Assembly (NCBI GenBank): GCA_964017145.1
Contig: CAXHKQ010000040.1
Location: 1-18,790, forward strand
Source: Agrocybe praecox
Lineage: Eukaryota > Basidiomycota > Agaricomycetes > Agaricales > Agrocybaceae
Direction: 5' to 3'
DNA: 18,790 nucleotides
In this document: positions 1-10,985 of the stretch, one piece after another
Layout of the letters: every line of letters starts with the position of its first letter
Numbering within the stretch: the stretch's first letter is position 1
Notes under the pieces: generated by a model
What the model was told of the DNA's origin: nothing
Seen by the model: the letters and a program-made list of their open reading frames with translations, nothing else
Databases searched by the model: none
Position numbers and translations under genes: made by a program

Positions 1-82
1 AAAACATTTCATTGGTTGATAATATTGATCATTTTTAATTCGTTAGATTTTTTCGAGAAAAAACACAACCAAAATATATGTA
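1..82. other. AT-rich flank before first foldback element
   Basis: Short AT-rich stretch at the window edge with no open frame of note. It ends in TA at 81-82, which abuts the first foldback element. It could be host DNA or part of another element cut by the window edge. Confidence 0.4.
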
Positions 83-209
83 CTATCATAGCTTATTAGT
101 TTGTAACATAAACGAAATGTTGTTCCTTTTACGTTTTGTAGGATATACATATTTTACATACATATTTTATTGATGCACTTTAGATCACTCAACATCATTC
201 GTATACAAT

Positions 210-251
210 ATTTGTATATCTATTGTATTGAGATTTGTATATCAATTGTAT
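210..251 (+). repeat. 19-bp direct repeat inside copy 1
   Basis: ATTTGTATATCTATTGTAT (210-228) is repeated as ATTTGTATATCAATTGTAT (233-251), 18 of 19 bases identical, 23 bases apart. The outer ends also form an inverted pair, CGTATACAAT (200-209) and ATTGTATACG (245-254). It sits in the left arm only and looks like a local duplication after insertion. Confidence 0.6.
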
Positions 252-397
252 ACGAGACAATCGTTGAAGTAAAGTCTCGATTTTTGGTTAAGTGTCGCCA
301 GAGAAATCCGTTTTTCTATATATTTAAATTGAACACATAAGCAATTATTTTAATTTTGTTATTGAAAATAATTTGAACACAACCTCATTATCTAAGA

Positions 398-534
398 CAC
401 TCAAGTGAAAAGTTACGGTATCTAAACCAAACACGAAATAACTACATTTTGTTGAAGAGCTGAAAAATAAAACTTTGTTCAAAATATTCGTATTTCGTGT
501 TTCGATTTAGAGCACGTAACTTTTCACTAGAGTG
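398..534. repeat. Inner hairpin stem of copy 1
   Basis: CACTCAAGTGAAAAGTTACG (from 398) faces an inverted partner ending in CGTAACTTTTCACTAGAGTG (to 534). The arms are 43 and 44 bases with five mismatches and one gap, separated by 50 bases. This is the best preserved part of the element and would form a strong hairpin if transcribed. A related sequence (CACTTCAGTGCAAAGTTATG) occurs in copy 2. Confidence 0.8.
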
Positions 535-1643
535 ATGAAATATAATGAAAATATGCACAAATCTTTTTCAGTCATACTAACCGGGAGACAAAGCAATTTC
601 AAGCTTTTTTTCACTTAACCACTGACTTTTTTCTCGGATAAGACAAATTCCTTCATGGTTATTCGTTCGACAATTTATCTATATATGAACGGAGTGGTAT
701 TTGTTAGGACGTACTCAGACCAAAGGCGAGACTTTAATTAAACGAGGTTTTTTTAACAGATGGATTTGTATTGAACAAAATTTCATCATACATTTTTGTT
801 GCGTCTCCAACTTTTCCTACAAAACGCAAAAAGAGCTGGGGTAGAACAAGTTCAGCAAATGCGAGCAGTCTACGCCAACATATTTTATAGTTATGTATAT
901 GAATCCACTTACACCTTACACTTGACGTGTACAGCTCGGTATATTTCAATTGAACCACAGGACACATCTACTATACAAAATACTCTACCAACCTTTGCAC
1001 GAGCCCGATGCTTGAGGCTGACCGAGTGTCCGCTGCACTGAGCGCGTATCAGGTGCAGCGTGTCGGATACGTCTGGTTGTCGGTGCCGCAGGACTGGCCG
1101 GCCTTTTGACTCGTCGCACTCGCCCCCTTTGGCCGCGCATTCCGATATCTGTTTGGTCGGTCGGTTGGGGAGCAATTGAAAATGTTGTGAGTATATAGAA
1201 CGAAACGCGCGCGATTTATTAGACGAGCTCAGAGGCAATACAATGTGCTATGCAAATCACCGTACAAAACGGCTTCCAATTAGTACAACACTGGCGATAA
1301 ATTCGCATTAGCGCCGGTGGTCCATAGGCGCGCACCGGGCGGTGAATTATTGCACGGCAAATCAAGAAATGTAAATCGTGCGAACGCACCACACACAGAC
1401 ACGATTGCGGGTGGTTGCAGCGTTAGTTTGCTGCTCGTGTGATGAAAATTCGTGTTAACTAACGCGCGCGCGAATAGTGTGGATACACTTTACGTATGTT
1501 TCTGCATAATAAAATTAATCGGCGCACTGGGAACGGCAACGCTGCTTCACGAATGCAACAACCAGCATATGGGAAACATGTCAGCTGTAATCATCGCTTG
1601 GCATTACGCGAGCGCTCAAACGGCGCGGAGGACACTGGGGTGA

Positions 1644-1685
1644 ACACACACACACACACACACACACACCACACACGCACACACG
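1644..1685 (+). repeat. (AC)n microsatellite
   Basis: Thirteen AC units (1644-1669) followed by an interrupted tract to 1685. Confidence 0.9.
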
Positions 1686-1909
1686 AGGCGCCTAACGCTC
1701 CAATTTATGTCGAATTGATTAACGACGAGTGCTGCTTATTTTGCGTAAAATGGTGATAAATTGTGTCGCTGGAGCCGTGTGCAGGCGCGCGCAGATCTGG
1801 CGGCGGCGCTAATGTCTGCGAGCGAATATCGCGTGAACACTGCTTGTGCGCCCATGCGCATGACATAGAACTAGTGTGCAGTCGCGACACAGCCGACGCA
1901 AAGCGTGTT

Positions 1910-1924
1910 GCGCGCGCGCGCGCA
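1910..1924. repeat. (GC)n alternating tract
   Basis: Uninterrupted alternating G and C, a strong Z-DNA-type sequence. Confidence 0.85.
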
Positions 1925-2202
1925 CGTTGCACCGTTTTATCGCGTGCGCTCTCTCTCTGCGCTATGCCGGTGTGTCTCCGTCCGCCGTCGTCCGTCTGTC
2001 GAGCTCGCGCGCGCGCCCAATGGCATTTATGCTGCTGACAGGTAGAGTGCGCGCGTGGGCGATCATCGTCGCATACCTGCTGTTTGGTTTGCAAACGACC
2101 TCATGCATTATTAATCGCAATTTGAACACGAAATTCCACGGCGCATGTTAAACGTGAACGAACTTAATCGTTATGATCGGATATAAATAGATTGCGGTGT
2201 AA

Positions 2203-2230
2203 TGTGTGTGTGTGTGTGTGCTCGCGCGAG
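2203..2230 (+). repeat. (TG)9 with adjoining palindrome
   Basis: Nine TG units (2203-2220) run directly into the perfect palindrome CTCGCGCGAG (2221-2230). Confidence 0.85.
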
Positions 2231-2413
2231 TACTTATAAACACACTCTAAATCCGATTTTAATCCATGCTACATTACTGCACACCAGACAACAGCACACT
2301 GCACATTACATGTGCTCAATGCCTGATGAATATATTTATATTGTCAGACGCTGAATAATTAAGCATTGCATAGTCATTCGTCTTAATAAAAGCCGTGTGT
2401 GAAGCCGGCGTCG

Positions 2414-2433
2414 GCGACGACGACGACGACGAC
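2414..2433 (+). repeat. (GAC)n microsatellite
   Basis: Trinucleotide GAC/CGA tract in CpG-rich context. It would encode Asp, Thr or Arg runs depending on frame, but no credible gene frame contains it. Confidence 0.8.
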
Positions 2434-3205
2434 ATGTGCTTGCGCGCATACAACACACAACATGCGAACAAGAATATGTAATAGATTATCGCCATAAATG
2501 AATGTCAAACGCATTAGTGTGCATATTATGTGGTGTAGTATGTGCGAATTAAACGCATGTTCTCGTTGTTGCATGTCGACAGGGGCAGTAATATTGCGCG
2601 AAGACGATACGCGCTCCAGTAAAATCGATTATTACTAGTTTTCCGTATGATGTTGGCACTATAGTACGCGTATCGCTGCTCGAAACTCGACTACTAGCGG
2701 TATGTCACAGCGACGACGACGGCCGGCCGGCAACCGCATATTTGTCGCGCACACGTTTATGTGCTTTTGAGTGCCCGAGTGCGTTCGTGTGGGTATAATG
2801 AGTGCAAGTTACAAGGCGTTAATTGGACGATTAAATCGCCGTTATAAAGCCAGTGCGGCCACCGACGTGCCGACGAGCCGGCCAGACCGTCTACCGGTCT
2901 AATTGTTGGCTGGGGTAGTGCACGCACGCACGCAGACAAAACCTGTATGCGAGCACGCTTGGCGACTTGAATTACTAAATATGTGCGTGTCAGTGTGTGC
3001 GTTACGCTGCTCTAGTCATTAGGTCGACACGAAATGCTGCCGTCGAATCCACCGACAGACGAGCCGCCAGTCTTTCGGCACGGAATGCCGCACATCACAT
3101 GCTGTGCGTTCGAGAGCGAACTTTAGCCGCCACCGGCAACCGGAACTTTGTAAACGCGTGCAGTAACTTATCAATTACCAAATGCACTGCTGCTGAACCG
3201 AGTCG

Positions 3206-3219
3206 CGCGCGCGCGCAGC
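3206..3219. repeat. (CG)n alternating tract
   Basis: Uninterrupted CGCGCG tract, one of several in the window. Confidence 0.8.
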
Positions 3220-3667
3220 GAGTGCGTGCCTGTGCGTGTCTGGTACACATGCGTGCGACATTGTCGGGTAAAAGCGTTAATTTCGCGCGCGGGCGTCAGA
3301 GGAAACATTACAATCTAAAGTGGATTTAACTTAATCTGTTGAGCATGCACACGATTGCGTGATCTACACACACGACACTATGCACACGCTCGTCTGTCAA
3401 CGGTTATTTTAATCAGTTGTGAGTAATGTATCGTAGAGACAATCACAGAGCCGCCTCTACCAGTGGGAGCCGTGCGAGTGTCCGATTGCAATGTTGTTCT
3501 CATTGTCATGTGTTGCGTTGTGAATGTAGCCATCGGCGTCGAATTGATCTCAATTCGATTGGCAATACCTCTTACACACCACACATGTCATAACACATTC
3601 CATACAATGTCGCGGCGACGACCTGCGCTCGCTGGTTTCGGTTGCGCAGCGCAACAGCGTGTAATTT

Positions 3668-3763
3668 ATGCGCTGCGCTCACTTGACCGTCACACTTGCT
3701 GGCGCCTGCTTTTCGCCAGCTAGCCGACGCCGTTGTCTGCATACACATCTGAAGATTTCGCAG
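3668..3763 (+). CDS. Possible first coding exon with signal-like N-terminus (weak)
   Basis: A frame of 32 codons starts at ATG 3668 and runs open to CAG, then GTGAGA, a good 5' splice donor. An in-frame TAA lies two codons before the ATG, so this would be the first Met. The product begins MRCAHLTVTLAGACFSPA, a short signal-peptide-like stretch, then turns basic (RRR, HTHLK). The ATG context is poor (T at -3). The same junction also fits a 3' acceptor (TTTCGCAG), so the site is ambiguous. A frame this short can be open by chance. No homolog recognised. Confidence 0.15.
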
Positions 3764-3913
3764 GTGAGATGCCCGCTTGACACGGGCACTTTGCACTGTG
3801 TGTATTCGATTGAGTGTGTACGTGCGAAACCGGTCGAACGTACTTCACCATCACCCCAAGCCAACCACCAATCACCGCCCGGCAACATACCAACGACGCA
3901 AGTGCTCGCACCA

Positions 3914-4340
3914 TGACCCGAAATATTAAGTTTAAACCATGTACAGAAGTCTTCTAGTTTCCCGATTTGTACGTCTAGCTATGATATAATTTGAAATTCT
4001 AATGATGCAGTTTTATTGAATGAACATTATGCTATCGTATTAGAAAATAATATGTTGGAAAAGCCTGACTTGTGGCTAAGCAAAATCTCTCCGTTCGTAT
4101 ATGGAAACAGTAATGCACTTATTTATGCACAATGTATCCTCTGTTATTCGAGTATACGCACATTGTTCTAACTCACTTCAGTGCAAAGTTATGGACTCAC
4201 AACCGAGCATGAAAAAACGATTTGTTTAAGGGGGGGGAAACATTAAACAAAATTATAGAAAGTCGTGATTGGCTTGGACTCTTCACTGAAACGTTGTATA
4301 GATCTCTGTACATGGTTTTAACTTGAAATTCCTGGTCTGG
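3914..4340. mobile_element. Foldback element, copy 2 (short)
   Basis: AT-rich island of about 427 bases in CpG-rich DNA. The ends form an inverted repeat: TTAAGTTTAAACCATGTACA on the left (from about 3926) against the reverse complement of TGTACATGGTTTTAACTTGA on the right (4308-4327); 25 of 30 aligned bases agree. The right end is followed by TA (4341-4342); the left flank is CA, probably a decayed TA. The left half contains GATGCAGTTTTATTGAATGA (from 4003), matching the reverse complement of the right arm of the copy at 14976. The right half holds CATTGTTCTAACTCACTTCA, matching the shared reading-frame segment in the opposite sense. An eight-base G run (4230-4237) lies inside. It looks like an internally deleted member. 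Confidence 0.65.
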
Positions 4341-4540
4341 TATACTCTCGCACAGCCGTGAAATTTCGCGCTCGTCTCGGGCGAACCACGAGCTCGCAGA
4401 GTCGTCGTGGCCACATCATACACCGAAAAACAACATTTCGCGCGCAGCATGTGCGCTAGTGTCTGTGTGCGCGCGTGACGACATTGGTTTATGGTATGTA
4501 CGATTGGTATTTTATTGTCACATAACTTACCATGTGATTG

Positions 4541-4561
4541 TGCGCATGCAGAGCATGCGCA
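4541..4561. promoter_or_regulatory. Perfect palindrome resembling two Nrf1/Ewg sites
   Basis: TGCGCATGC (4541-4549) and GCATGCGCA (4553-4561) are perfect inverted copies separated by AGA. Each arm is most of the TGCGCATGCGCA-type motif bound by Nrf1, or Erect wing in insects (established motif knowledge). Function here is inference. In CpG-rich DNA the motif can arise by chance, but an exact pair with a 3-base spacer is less likely. Confidence 0.4.
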
Positions 4562-4704
4562 TGGGTCCGAAGTGTTGGTGGCGCATACCTGATCTGTGTG
4601 CGCATGTGTGTGTGGTATTATGTATATTTTATTGCGATTTAATAAGCACGCGTCGTGCGCTCCGTCGCTCCGCCGTCGATCGGCGCTGTCACAAAAGCAA
4701 CACC

Positions 4705-4722
4705 TCGCGCGCGCGCGCGCGC
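4705..4722. repeat. (CG)9 alternating tract
   Basis: The longest uninterrupted CG tract in the window. Confidence 0.9.
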
Positions 4723-4775
4723 CAATGCAAACAAATAAATCGACAAATTCTTTCGGGCATGTTTTGTGCGACGAA

Positions 4776-4988
4776 ATGAATTCGTCGCCTCGTGCGTCAA
4801 GTCGAACGACTGGCGCCAGCATATTTTTTACCGCCGATTGCGTGGCGCCTGCGGAGCATGGGCCTTGTGCGACGACGACGACACGACGCGAGCCGGAAAT
4901 GCCAGCAGAGCTGCGCGCTTGTTCACGCATCTCCACTCCAGCAGCGGCAGCAGCATCTCTGCTGTGTGCGTTATTGCTGCTCGGCCAG
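4776..4988 (+). CDS. Candidate first coding exon with hydrophobic N-terminus
   Basis: The plus frame is open from ATG 4776, with a second in-frame ATG at 4899, to a donor-like CAG, then GTGATT (4986-4994). From the second Met the 30 codons read as a signal peptide or anchor: a polar start (MPAELRACSRISTP), then a hydrophobic core of five Ala followed by SLLCALLLLG. The ATG at 4899 has G at -3. The donor lacks the usual G at position 5. The exon would end in phase 0. Without splicing the frame runs on to 5108. The longest minus-strand frame of the window overlaps this region, and at most one of the two is real. The protein family is not recognised. Chance alone can give a hydrophobic frame where GCA and CTG repeats occur. 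Confidence 0.28.
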
Positions 4989-7258
4989 GTGATTGTGCAA
5001 TTGACGATATGGCGTTGGGCACGCGCGCGCTCAGACTGTGTGGAATGTCTCTGTGAAGTAATAGCCCGGATCTTCATCGACGCAGCGACGGCCGCCAGGC
5101 CAGAGTAAATAAGCTACGCGCATACTACATATACATCGTCGTCGTGGTGGTGAAAAATCCCGTTTCAGGTGACACACAATTATATGGCCAATACGAAAAA
5201 GAAAAAAAAAACCTGTTGAGCGACACTCGAGTGCGAGTGCCGCGTGCCGCCACCGCCGCCACTCGGCCGATGTGAGATATTTTTTGCCAATAATATAAGT
5301 GTATAGAGGCGTTTTCGGCGCACACGCAGAGACATCGTCGTCGATCGTCGGCATCGCAGATAAACGATACAGATACGCGCGTGCGCGAGGCGTCGGCAGC
5401 AGCGTCGGCGAACGGCGAGTGATTAAATACTCGTCTCGCAAGCGCGAACGCCATTTAGATGCTCATGTGCGATAACATGGCATGGCGAACAACGGCAGCC
5501 AACAGCTGCATTGTGCGTATGTTGTATGGCTCGTATGATCTGTTGGCGACGCGTTGTCCGCACCGCTTTCATAATAAACATTTATCGTCAATTAATTTAT
5601 ACGACCAGGATCTCGAAATTCGGTAGTCATATGCAATGAATATAAACTGTGTGTGGATATTGTGCGCGATGTGCGCGGCTGATACGGAGATCGCATGATA
5701 AAGTGCGGCGGTATCGTCGCGCGCACACACTAACACACATCGTCACACCGTTAAATAGCACACAAAAGACGCACACGAATGGAGATGAATGCATTCCGCA
5801 GACACCTGCATCGTCGTTTCGTCCTCAAACTTTTGCACAGCGACAAATGAACGAACTAACTGACCAACTGGTTTGGCACTCCGAAATGAATTCGAATAAA
5901 TCCACGCCGGACGGCACTCGCGATGTTATTCGTCGGTTGTGCGCGCGCGAATGTGTCAACCTGAATTAATTTCTAATATATTAGGGTTCAAAGTCGCCAG
6001 CTCTCACGGCGGCTGCGGTGGCGCCGCACTCGACTGGCGCTGATAGCTCGTTTGGCGTGTGCTCGATTTGTGTGCGCAGGTCATTAAAAAGCTTAACGTA
6101 TTGTCAACTCCGACGAACACAACCCGGATCGAATCGCATATTCGCCCCGCGAGTTTAACGGCGTAGTGTTTTGTTGTGTGTGTGCGCGCGCAGAAGAGAT
6201 TTCGTGCATTCAGCGAACCGGGCTAAGTGGTCGGTAATTTATCTGCAGATATGAACAACAGTGAGCAGTCAGGTAGATAACGACAGCTGCAGCAGAACGC
6301 GCGCAGCATGCGCGGTGACAAGTGCTCGAGTACAATTTTACACATCTCATAGAGTGTCAAGCGATTTAATGTGACGGCATAAGTGGTGGTGTATAGATAC
6401 ATATGTGTCAGTTCGTCGTTCGAACTGGTAGTAGGGTAATTGCTTGTGGAGCGTTGCTGTTTGCTAGTCCGAATGATAACCAAGCAGCACTGAATGTTCT
6501 CCGACTGTTGATGGGTTGTCCAAATATGGATCAAATATATTTGAATAATTGAATCGTAAAGCGTTGAGTTCATGTTTGCGTATCATCGTGCGACGTTGGT
6601 CACGTATGCGAATAATTGAATTTCACATGTCACACACTGAATCCGACCACACTGATTGATTTTAAATTGTTAATAAATAAATCAGCATGCTGCACTAATT
6701 ACACTGGCGACAGGTTTAATCCGACTGTCGCGCGTGTGCAGTGTGCATGTGCATGTGTCTTTTTTGTGATGTGTGATATGTGGTGTAGGCCGCACGTCTG
6801 GTTAACCAGCCGACCGGCGTGGATGACAACTTTACAACCAGCTCGCCGTATTTTTATAATTTAATTGAAAATTCATTAGAGATTTATGCGATCGGAACAT
6901 AGGTGCTGTGCAGCAGCAATGTGCAATGTTGCTGGTCAATATATCCGGCAATGTGTGCGTGCGTGAGTGCGAGCGTGCGCGCGCACATGATGTGCGAAAA
7001 TCATCGCATGTCGCGACATACCGCATATGCTTGATATGTTGCCCAACATCTAGCCCGAACGCGAGACACGCGACACTGCCGCCAGCCGAGCAGCGAGAGC
7101 CGTGGTCGCTGCATGCTCCGAATATAACACGAATATCGTGTAATCACCATCTCGTCGGAGCGCCAGCCAGCTTGCGCACGCGCGCTAAACACACAGACGC
7201 CATTAATTAATATTCATAAGCTAATTGCAGTCTTGCACGCACTGGTGGCGTGCCGCCG

Positions 7259-7276
7259 CACACACACACACACACA
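7259..7276 (+). repeat. (CA)9 microsatellite
   Basis: Pure CA tract. A complementary (GT)n tract lies about 170 bases downstream. Confidence 0.9.
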
Positions 7277-7444
7277 TGGAGATCACTGTGTCGTTGTGCG
7301 ACTTGTGCGACGAGTGCGCTATAAAACGCCAGTGCGCCCGGCTAACATAAAATTAGCATTTAATAAATATGTTTAGCATAAGCAAAACGCCTTTGATTGA
7401 TGGCCGCGCCGAGCGTCGCAAATTCACATTTATTATTATTACTG

Positions 7445-7487
7445 GTGTGTGCGTGTGTGTGTGTGTGTGTGTGTATGTGTGTGTGTA
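7445..7487 (+). repeat. (GT)n microsatellite
   Basis: GT tract with two single-base interruptions (GCGT and GTAT). Confidence 0.9.
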
Positions 7488-8087
7488 TTTGCGATCTGAA
7501 ACACAGACGTGACAACGTGCTCATTCTACACACGTTGTCCGCAATGTCCATCGATGCGCGACTCTCTGGCGAAAATCATGTCAAGCGACCGCGCATGATC
7601 GCGCTCTGTCTGCAATAGATGCCAAAATCTCGATCGCATCACAGCACCCCCATCTCGCGCTCGTGACTGATCGTTGTGATTCGACACACAGTCGCCAGTT
7701 GGCCAGCCAGCCAGCACACAGACACGCACAATAGAAATGGCACATTGCAAAAAAATAAGCCATAAAACCGAATGAAATTGTGGCGCCAACATTACCATTT
7801 ATATTGGAATGATTAAATCAGTTTGGCGCACGTCGTCGACGCCCGGTTTTCGAGACGATCGAGCGGGCGCGAGCGATTCGCTGGCGGGCATCAAGTGCGC
7901 CATCAGCCGTCCCCACATGATGTGTGACACGCGCGCGCAAACATCAGCTAGTCGGCATCTCATCCAGAATCGAGAAACATGTTTTTTGTGGGCGCTGCTG
8001 CTGTCTGCTGTTTCAGCTACAACGAAGCACGCGACATGTGATCCATTGAATTATGTCAATCGTCGGAGAATTTGCATGTTTTTGCAG

Positions 8088-8180
8088 TTGAGCGAATTAC
8101 CAGAGAACTGTATATGCGTCACTCTGCGGTGTTTGTCCGATGACAAATCTCCCGCTACCGAATATGATGTCATCGCTAAG
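8088..8180 (+). CDS. Possible internal coding exon (phase 0/0)
   Basis: An acceptor-like GTTTTTGCAG ends at 8087, and AAG, then GTGATA (donor-like) follows 8180. The 93 bases between are 31 open codons in phase 0 at both ends. The product begins LSELPENCICVTLRC and ends in EYDVIAK, a mixed composition unlike the repeat-driven frames around it. It has three Cys in the first half. The same frame is open upstream to 7809 and downstream to 8240, so exon limits rest only on splice signals. It is compatible in phase with the candidate exon ending at 4988, but the link is conjecture. No domain recognised. Confidence 0.22.
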
Positions 8181-8980
8181 GTGATAAAAAACAGCTCGGC
8201 CAGAACGGAAGCATCAATTGTCCCGAATTATAAGAAATGATTGCGCCGCGACGGCACCGCATGCATATGGTAACAAAGTGATTTGCAATTTGCAACATAT
8301 TCTCTCGCGCAGTCGCCCATTCGTGCGCAGATCGACGGCCAGCGCGTGGCCGCCGTCGTCTTCTCCGATCGCTCGCTTCTCGCATCGGCACGACGTTGAA
8401 CCACCACGTGCTGATGGACAAGCGCAGCGCGAACCGACGACCGCTCAAGCCATCAATAAATGTTGTTTATGCCGAATAGCGAAACCTGTTTTTCAGCCTG
8501 TTTGTGCGCTGGGTTTCTGACAAACAGCGCGGCCAGCAGCAGTGTGCGTGTGTGTGAGTGTGAGTGTTTGCGCGAGTTCGCCAGAGCCGACACCGATGGC
8601 GAATCAAAGAACCGGCGTGCACTTGCGGTGCGCACACTTGCGACTTTCGGGTGAAATGTGCGCTTGAAATGTTATTTTAACACTATATTCAAAAATCCTA
8701 TTATACCACATGCACGCAGACAAGCGCGCGCGTGCAGACCGCATGTGGCGCTTAATGTTCTGATTTTGTTTACACGACGAAAGTCTGCCCAGCCGCAGCC
8801 AGCCAGTTGGAAGCGCGCAATTGTGTTTATTTGCGGGCACGCAAAAGTAAACGACGCCACTTTGCGGCAATCGACGTCCAGACGCGCGCAGCGGTCGCTG
8901 TCTCTCTCTCTAACTCTCGGCTGGACAGCGCAGCTTTTATGCGTTCGAATATATAATTCGCGATTGATTTTCGAATCGGC

Positions 8981-9000
8981 GGGCGGGCGGGCGGTCTGGG
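8981..9000 (+). other. G-quadruplex motif
   Basis: Four GGG runs (8981-8983, 8985-8987, 8989-8991, 8998-9000) with loops of 1, 1 and 6 bases meet the standard intramolecular G4 pattern on the plus strand. No promoter or gene edge is evident next to it. Confidence 0.7.
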
Positions 9001-9894
9001 TGTGAGATTCGTTTGGTTTGGCGTATGTTAATTAGATTTTTCGGTGCGTCGGGGGTGGTCAATTGCGTCTGGCAAATGCCAAGCTGATGGCGCGCGTGCA
9101 CGTGACGACAGACGCGACAGAGTCGAGATAGATGAGTGTGGCGCTCAGACGCGCAATAGAAAAACTAACACGGCGGACGCGGACGAGAAACCGTGCAACA
9201 TTTCACACAACGATGGCGACATGGAAGCCTTATGCGCGTTGTGGTCACATGCATTATTGAGTTTTGTTATATTGATGTCATCGTGTCAGTAGCCAGCCAG
9301 CAGTAGACGACGCAAAGTCAGTCAATTAATTGCAAACATGTGGTTTCAATCATGTTGGGAATATTGCGTATACGCATATCACAAAGTCACGGCTGCTGAT
9401 CGTACGTGGTGGCATACGATCCAAACGATAAGAAACCGCACGATCGTTATTTTAAAACATAAAACTCAAACGACCCGGCTCGATATGTGTAACATAATAC
9501 GCGCTCTCACACGGCTTGGAAAGACGCAAGAACCGAACGGCGAGCGTACGCGAGCTGTATCTGCGTTATGCTGTTGATGCTGTTTTTACTCTGAACATAA
9601 TCGTGTATAAATGATCCGAGTTTACGATCGATGTATGGTAGAAGTGTGAATATGCTTGTATTACACACATTCACACACACACAGCATAAACACATATATG
9701 CACACATACAAGTAGCCAAACCAGTATCCCCAAATACGGCAACATATCTACGTTTATGTTGTATGTCTGCTGCAGCGTTTATGTGATCGCGTGCGCACAC
9801 TTGTTCATATATACAACACTGGCGGTGTTTATGTGCTTCCGCACGAGGATCCAGAGAGCTCTCGTCGACAGCATTGCTGGCTGTCGACGCGCGC

Positions 9895-9895
<1 letters not shown>

Positions 9896-9924
<29 letters not shown>
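9896..9924 (+). repeat. (GT)n microsatellite
   Basis: Pure GT tract. It creates Cys/Val and Thr/His runs in the overlapping open frames, which are therefore not credible genes. Confidence 0.9.
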
Positions 9925-9926
<2 letters not shown>

Positions 9927-10308
9927 CCGTTTACAATGCAATGGCGACATCAAGTCTGCCATCGTCGTCGACGGCAACGTGATCCATGTGCCGTGTGGTC
10001 GTGCGGCTGCGGCAGCACAGAATATAATGATCGTTCGACCTGGGCATATGGTCGACAACGGTGGCGAACAAAGAGCGCAAAGCGGCGGCTTTCAGCTAAC
10101 ACGCGATCGACCAAAATCGCTCTCGTTTCAAACACATACTTCATATGCAGAGGTAGTATATATAAATCCCATTTGTCGAAAGAAAGGCGTCCAAAATGAA
10201 CAATGGCCATCCAATAGCCCTTATAAGTGTATCATCGATTATAAATTAGTATTGGCACACAATTGCTGCCCTATTGTTGTGGTGCGCGCACACTCCCAGA
10301 TGAGTTTA

Positions 10309-10470
10309 CTCACACGCACATACACACTCACACACTTGTTGCACTAATGTTAATATACCTGCGTCTTTTGTTCGCAGCGGCATGCGTAGACGTGTGTGTA
10401 GCATTTCACGTGTATAGGTACTTGACTTTGAGGTCGAGTACAATAAACGCATACACGCACACACATACAT
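10309..10470 (+). repeat. Interrupted CA-rich tracts
   Basis: CACACG/CACATAC-type tracts at about 10309-10335 and 10449-10470, separated by unique sequence. Similar degenerate CA tracts occur at 9661-9690 and 10831-10845. Confidence 0.7.
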
Positions 10471-10985
10471 ATAAACGGGTGTAACCCAAGAGTGCTAACA
10501 AATGTATGAACACAAATACAACACGCACACGAATCATGCGATGCATTCACACCACTAGCACAACATACTCCAAGCAATTCCCTGAACGCGGGACGACGCT
10601 TCTGACTAGCTGAAGTGCGTTTGTGTTTTCGAGTGCATGAGAGCTAACGTGTGCGCGCGCGTGTGTATGTGAATCGGGATGGGTTATATTATGAGAAGCA
10701 CACCTTTTGTTGATGCGTGCGTGAGCGCGCGCGCAGCCGTTGCATGCTATAAAAAACGACGATCCGTGCCACGATGTCTGGCGATGTCTTGCCGGAGAGA
10801 CAGAATGAGAGAGCGTCTTGACGATATACGCACACACACACTCACATGATAATAATAATATATACACACAGCATACAAATGCAACATAACATAACACATG
10901 CTACAACATATGTATGTAAGCATGCATGCACAAACAAAAGTTTTCGTTGTTTTACAGAAAGAATATTGATCTCAATTCTACTTAC

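Larger units (their letters stand above)
83..844. mobile_element. Foldback (long inverted repeat) element, copy 1
   Basis: AT-rich island of about 762 bases. The left end, CTATCATAGCTTATTAG from 83, follows TA (81-82) and aligns with the left end of the copy at 14976. The right end GAGCTGGGGTAG (833-844) aligns with GAGCTAGGGTAG of that copy; the right flank is AA, so the TA duplication is not intact here. The two halves are inverted repeats of each other: TTTTGTAGGA near both ends, TAAAGTCTCG with its inverted partner near 730, and a near-perfect inner stem (398-440 with 491-534; 38 of 44 aligned columns agree, one gap). The loop is only 441-490. On the minus strand the right arm keeps remnants of the reading frame seen in the copy at 14976, but it is broken by stops. 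Read as a non-autonomous, TA-flanked foldback transposon; the superfamily is not assignable by eye. Confidence 0.72.
845..3913. other. CpG-rich host DNA, no confident gene
   Basis: About 3 kb of CpG-rich sequence with (AC)n at 1644-1669, (CG)n at 1910-1924 and 3206-3219, (TG)n at 2203-2220 and (GAC)n at 2414-2433. Open frames here are largely produced by these repeats and by CpG richness. Possible donors are seen on plus at 1189 (GTT, then GTGAGT), 3420 (GTT, then GTGAGT) and 3764 (CAG, then GTGAGA). Only the last has a preceding frame worth listing. The stretch reads as intergenic or intronic. Confidence 0.6.

Noticed and set aside
909..1238. Minus frame ending in two overlapping donors (GTAAGGTGTAAGT)
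   Set aside because: No ATG start, no acceptor seen, composition follows CpG content; the donors alone are not enough.
1705..2094. 129-codon minus frame rich in Arg-Ala
   Set aside because: RARARA is the translation of the (GC)n tract; the same region is open in several frames, as expected for CpG-rich DNA.
4283..5077. 264-codon open frame on the minus strand, the longest in the window
   Set aside because: It runs from host DNA into the end of foldback copy 2, has CpG- and Ala/Arg-driven composition, contains no recognisable domain, and overlaps a plus frame in the same CpG-rich tract.
6223..6573. 116-codon minus frame starting at a true ATG
   Set aside because: Less repetitive than most, but with no domain, no splice or promoter context, and a length expected by chance among six frames of this window.
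7320..7350. TATAAAA on the plus strand as a promoter
   Set aside because: No initiator at the expected distance and no credible exon downstream.
8460..8520. Strong acceptor CTGTTTTTCAG at 8496
   Set aside because: The phase-0 frame after it closes within eight codons, and the frame open after it has no coding character.
9507..10058. 183-codon minus frame
   Set aside because: Contains a long Thr/His run encoded by the (GT)n tract and Cys-rich CA-repeat translation; no domain.
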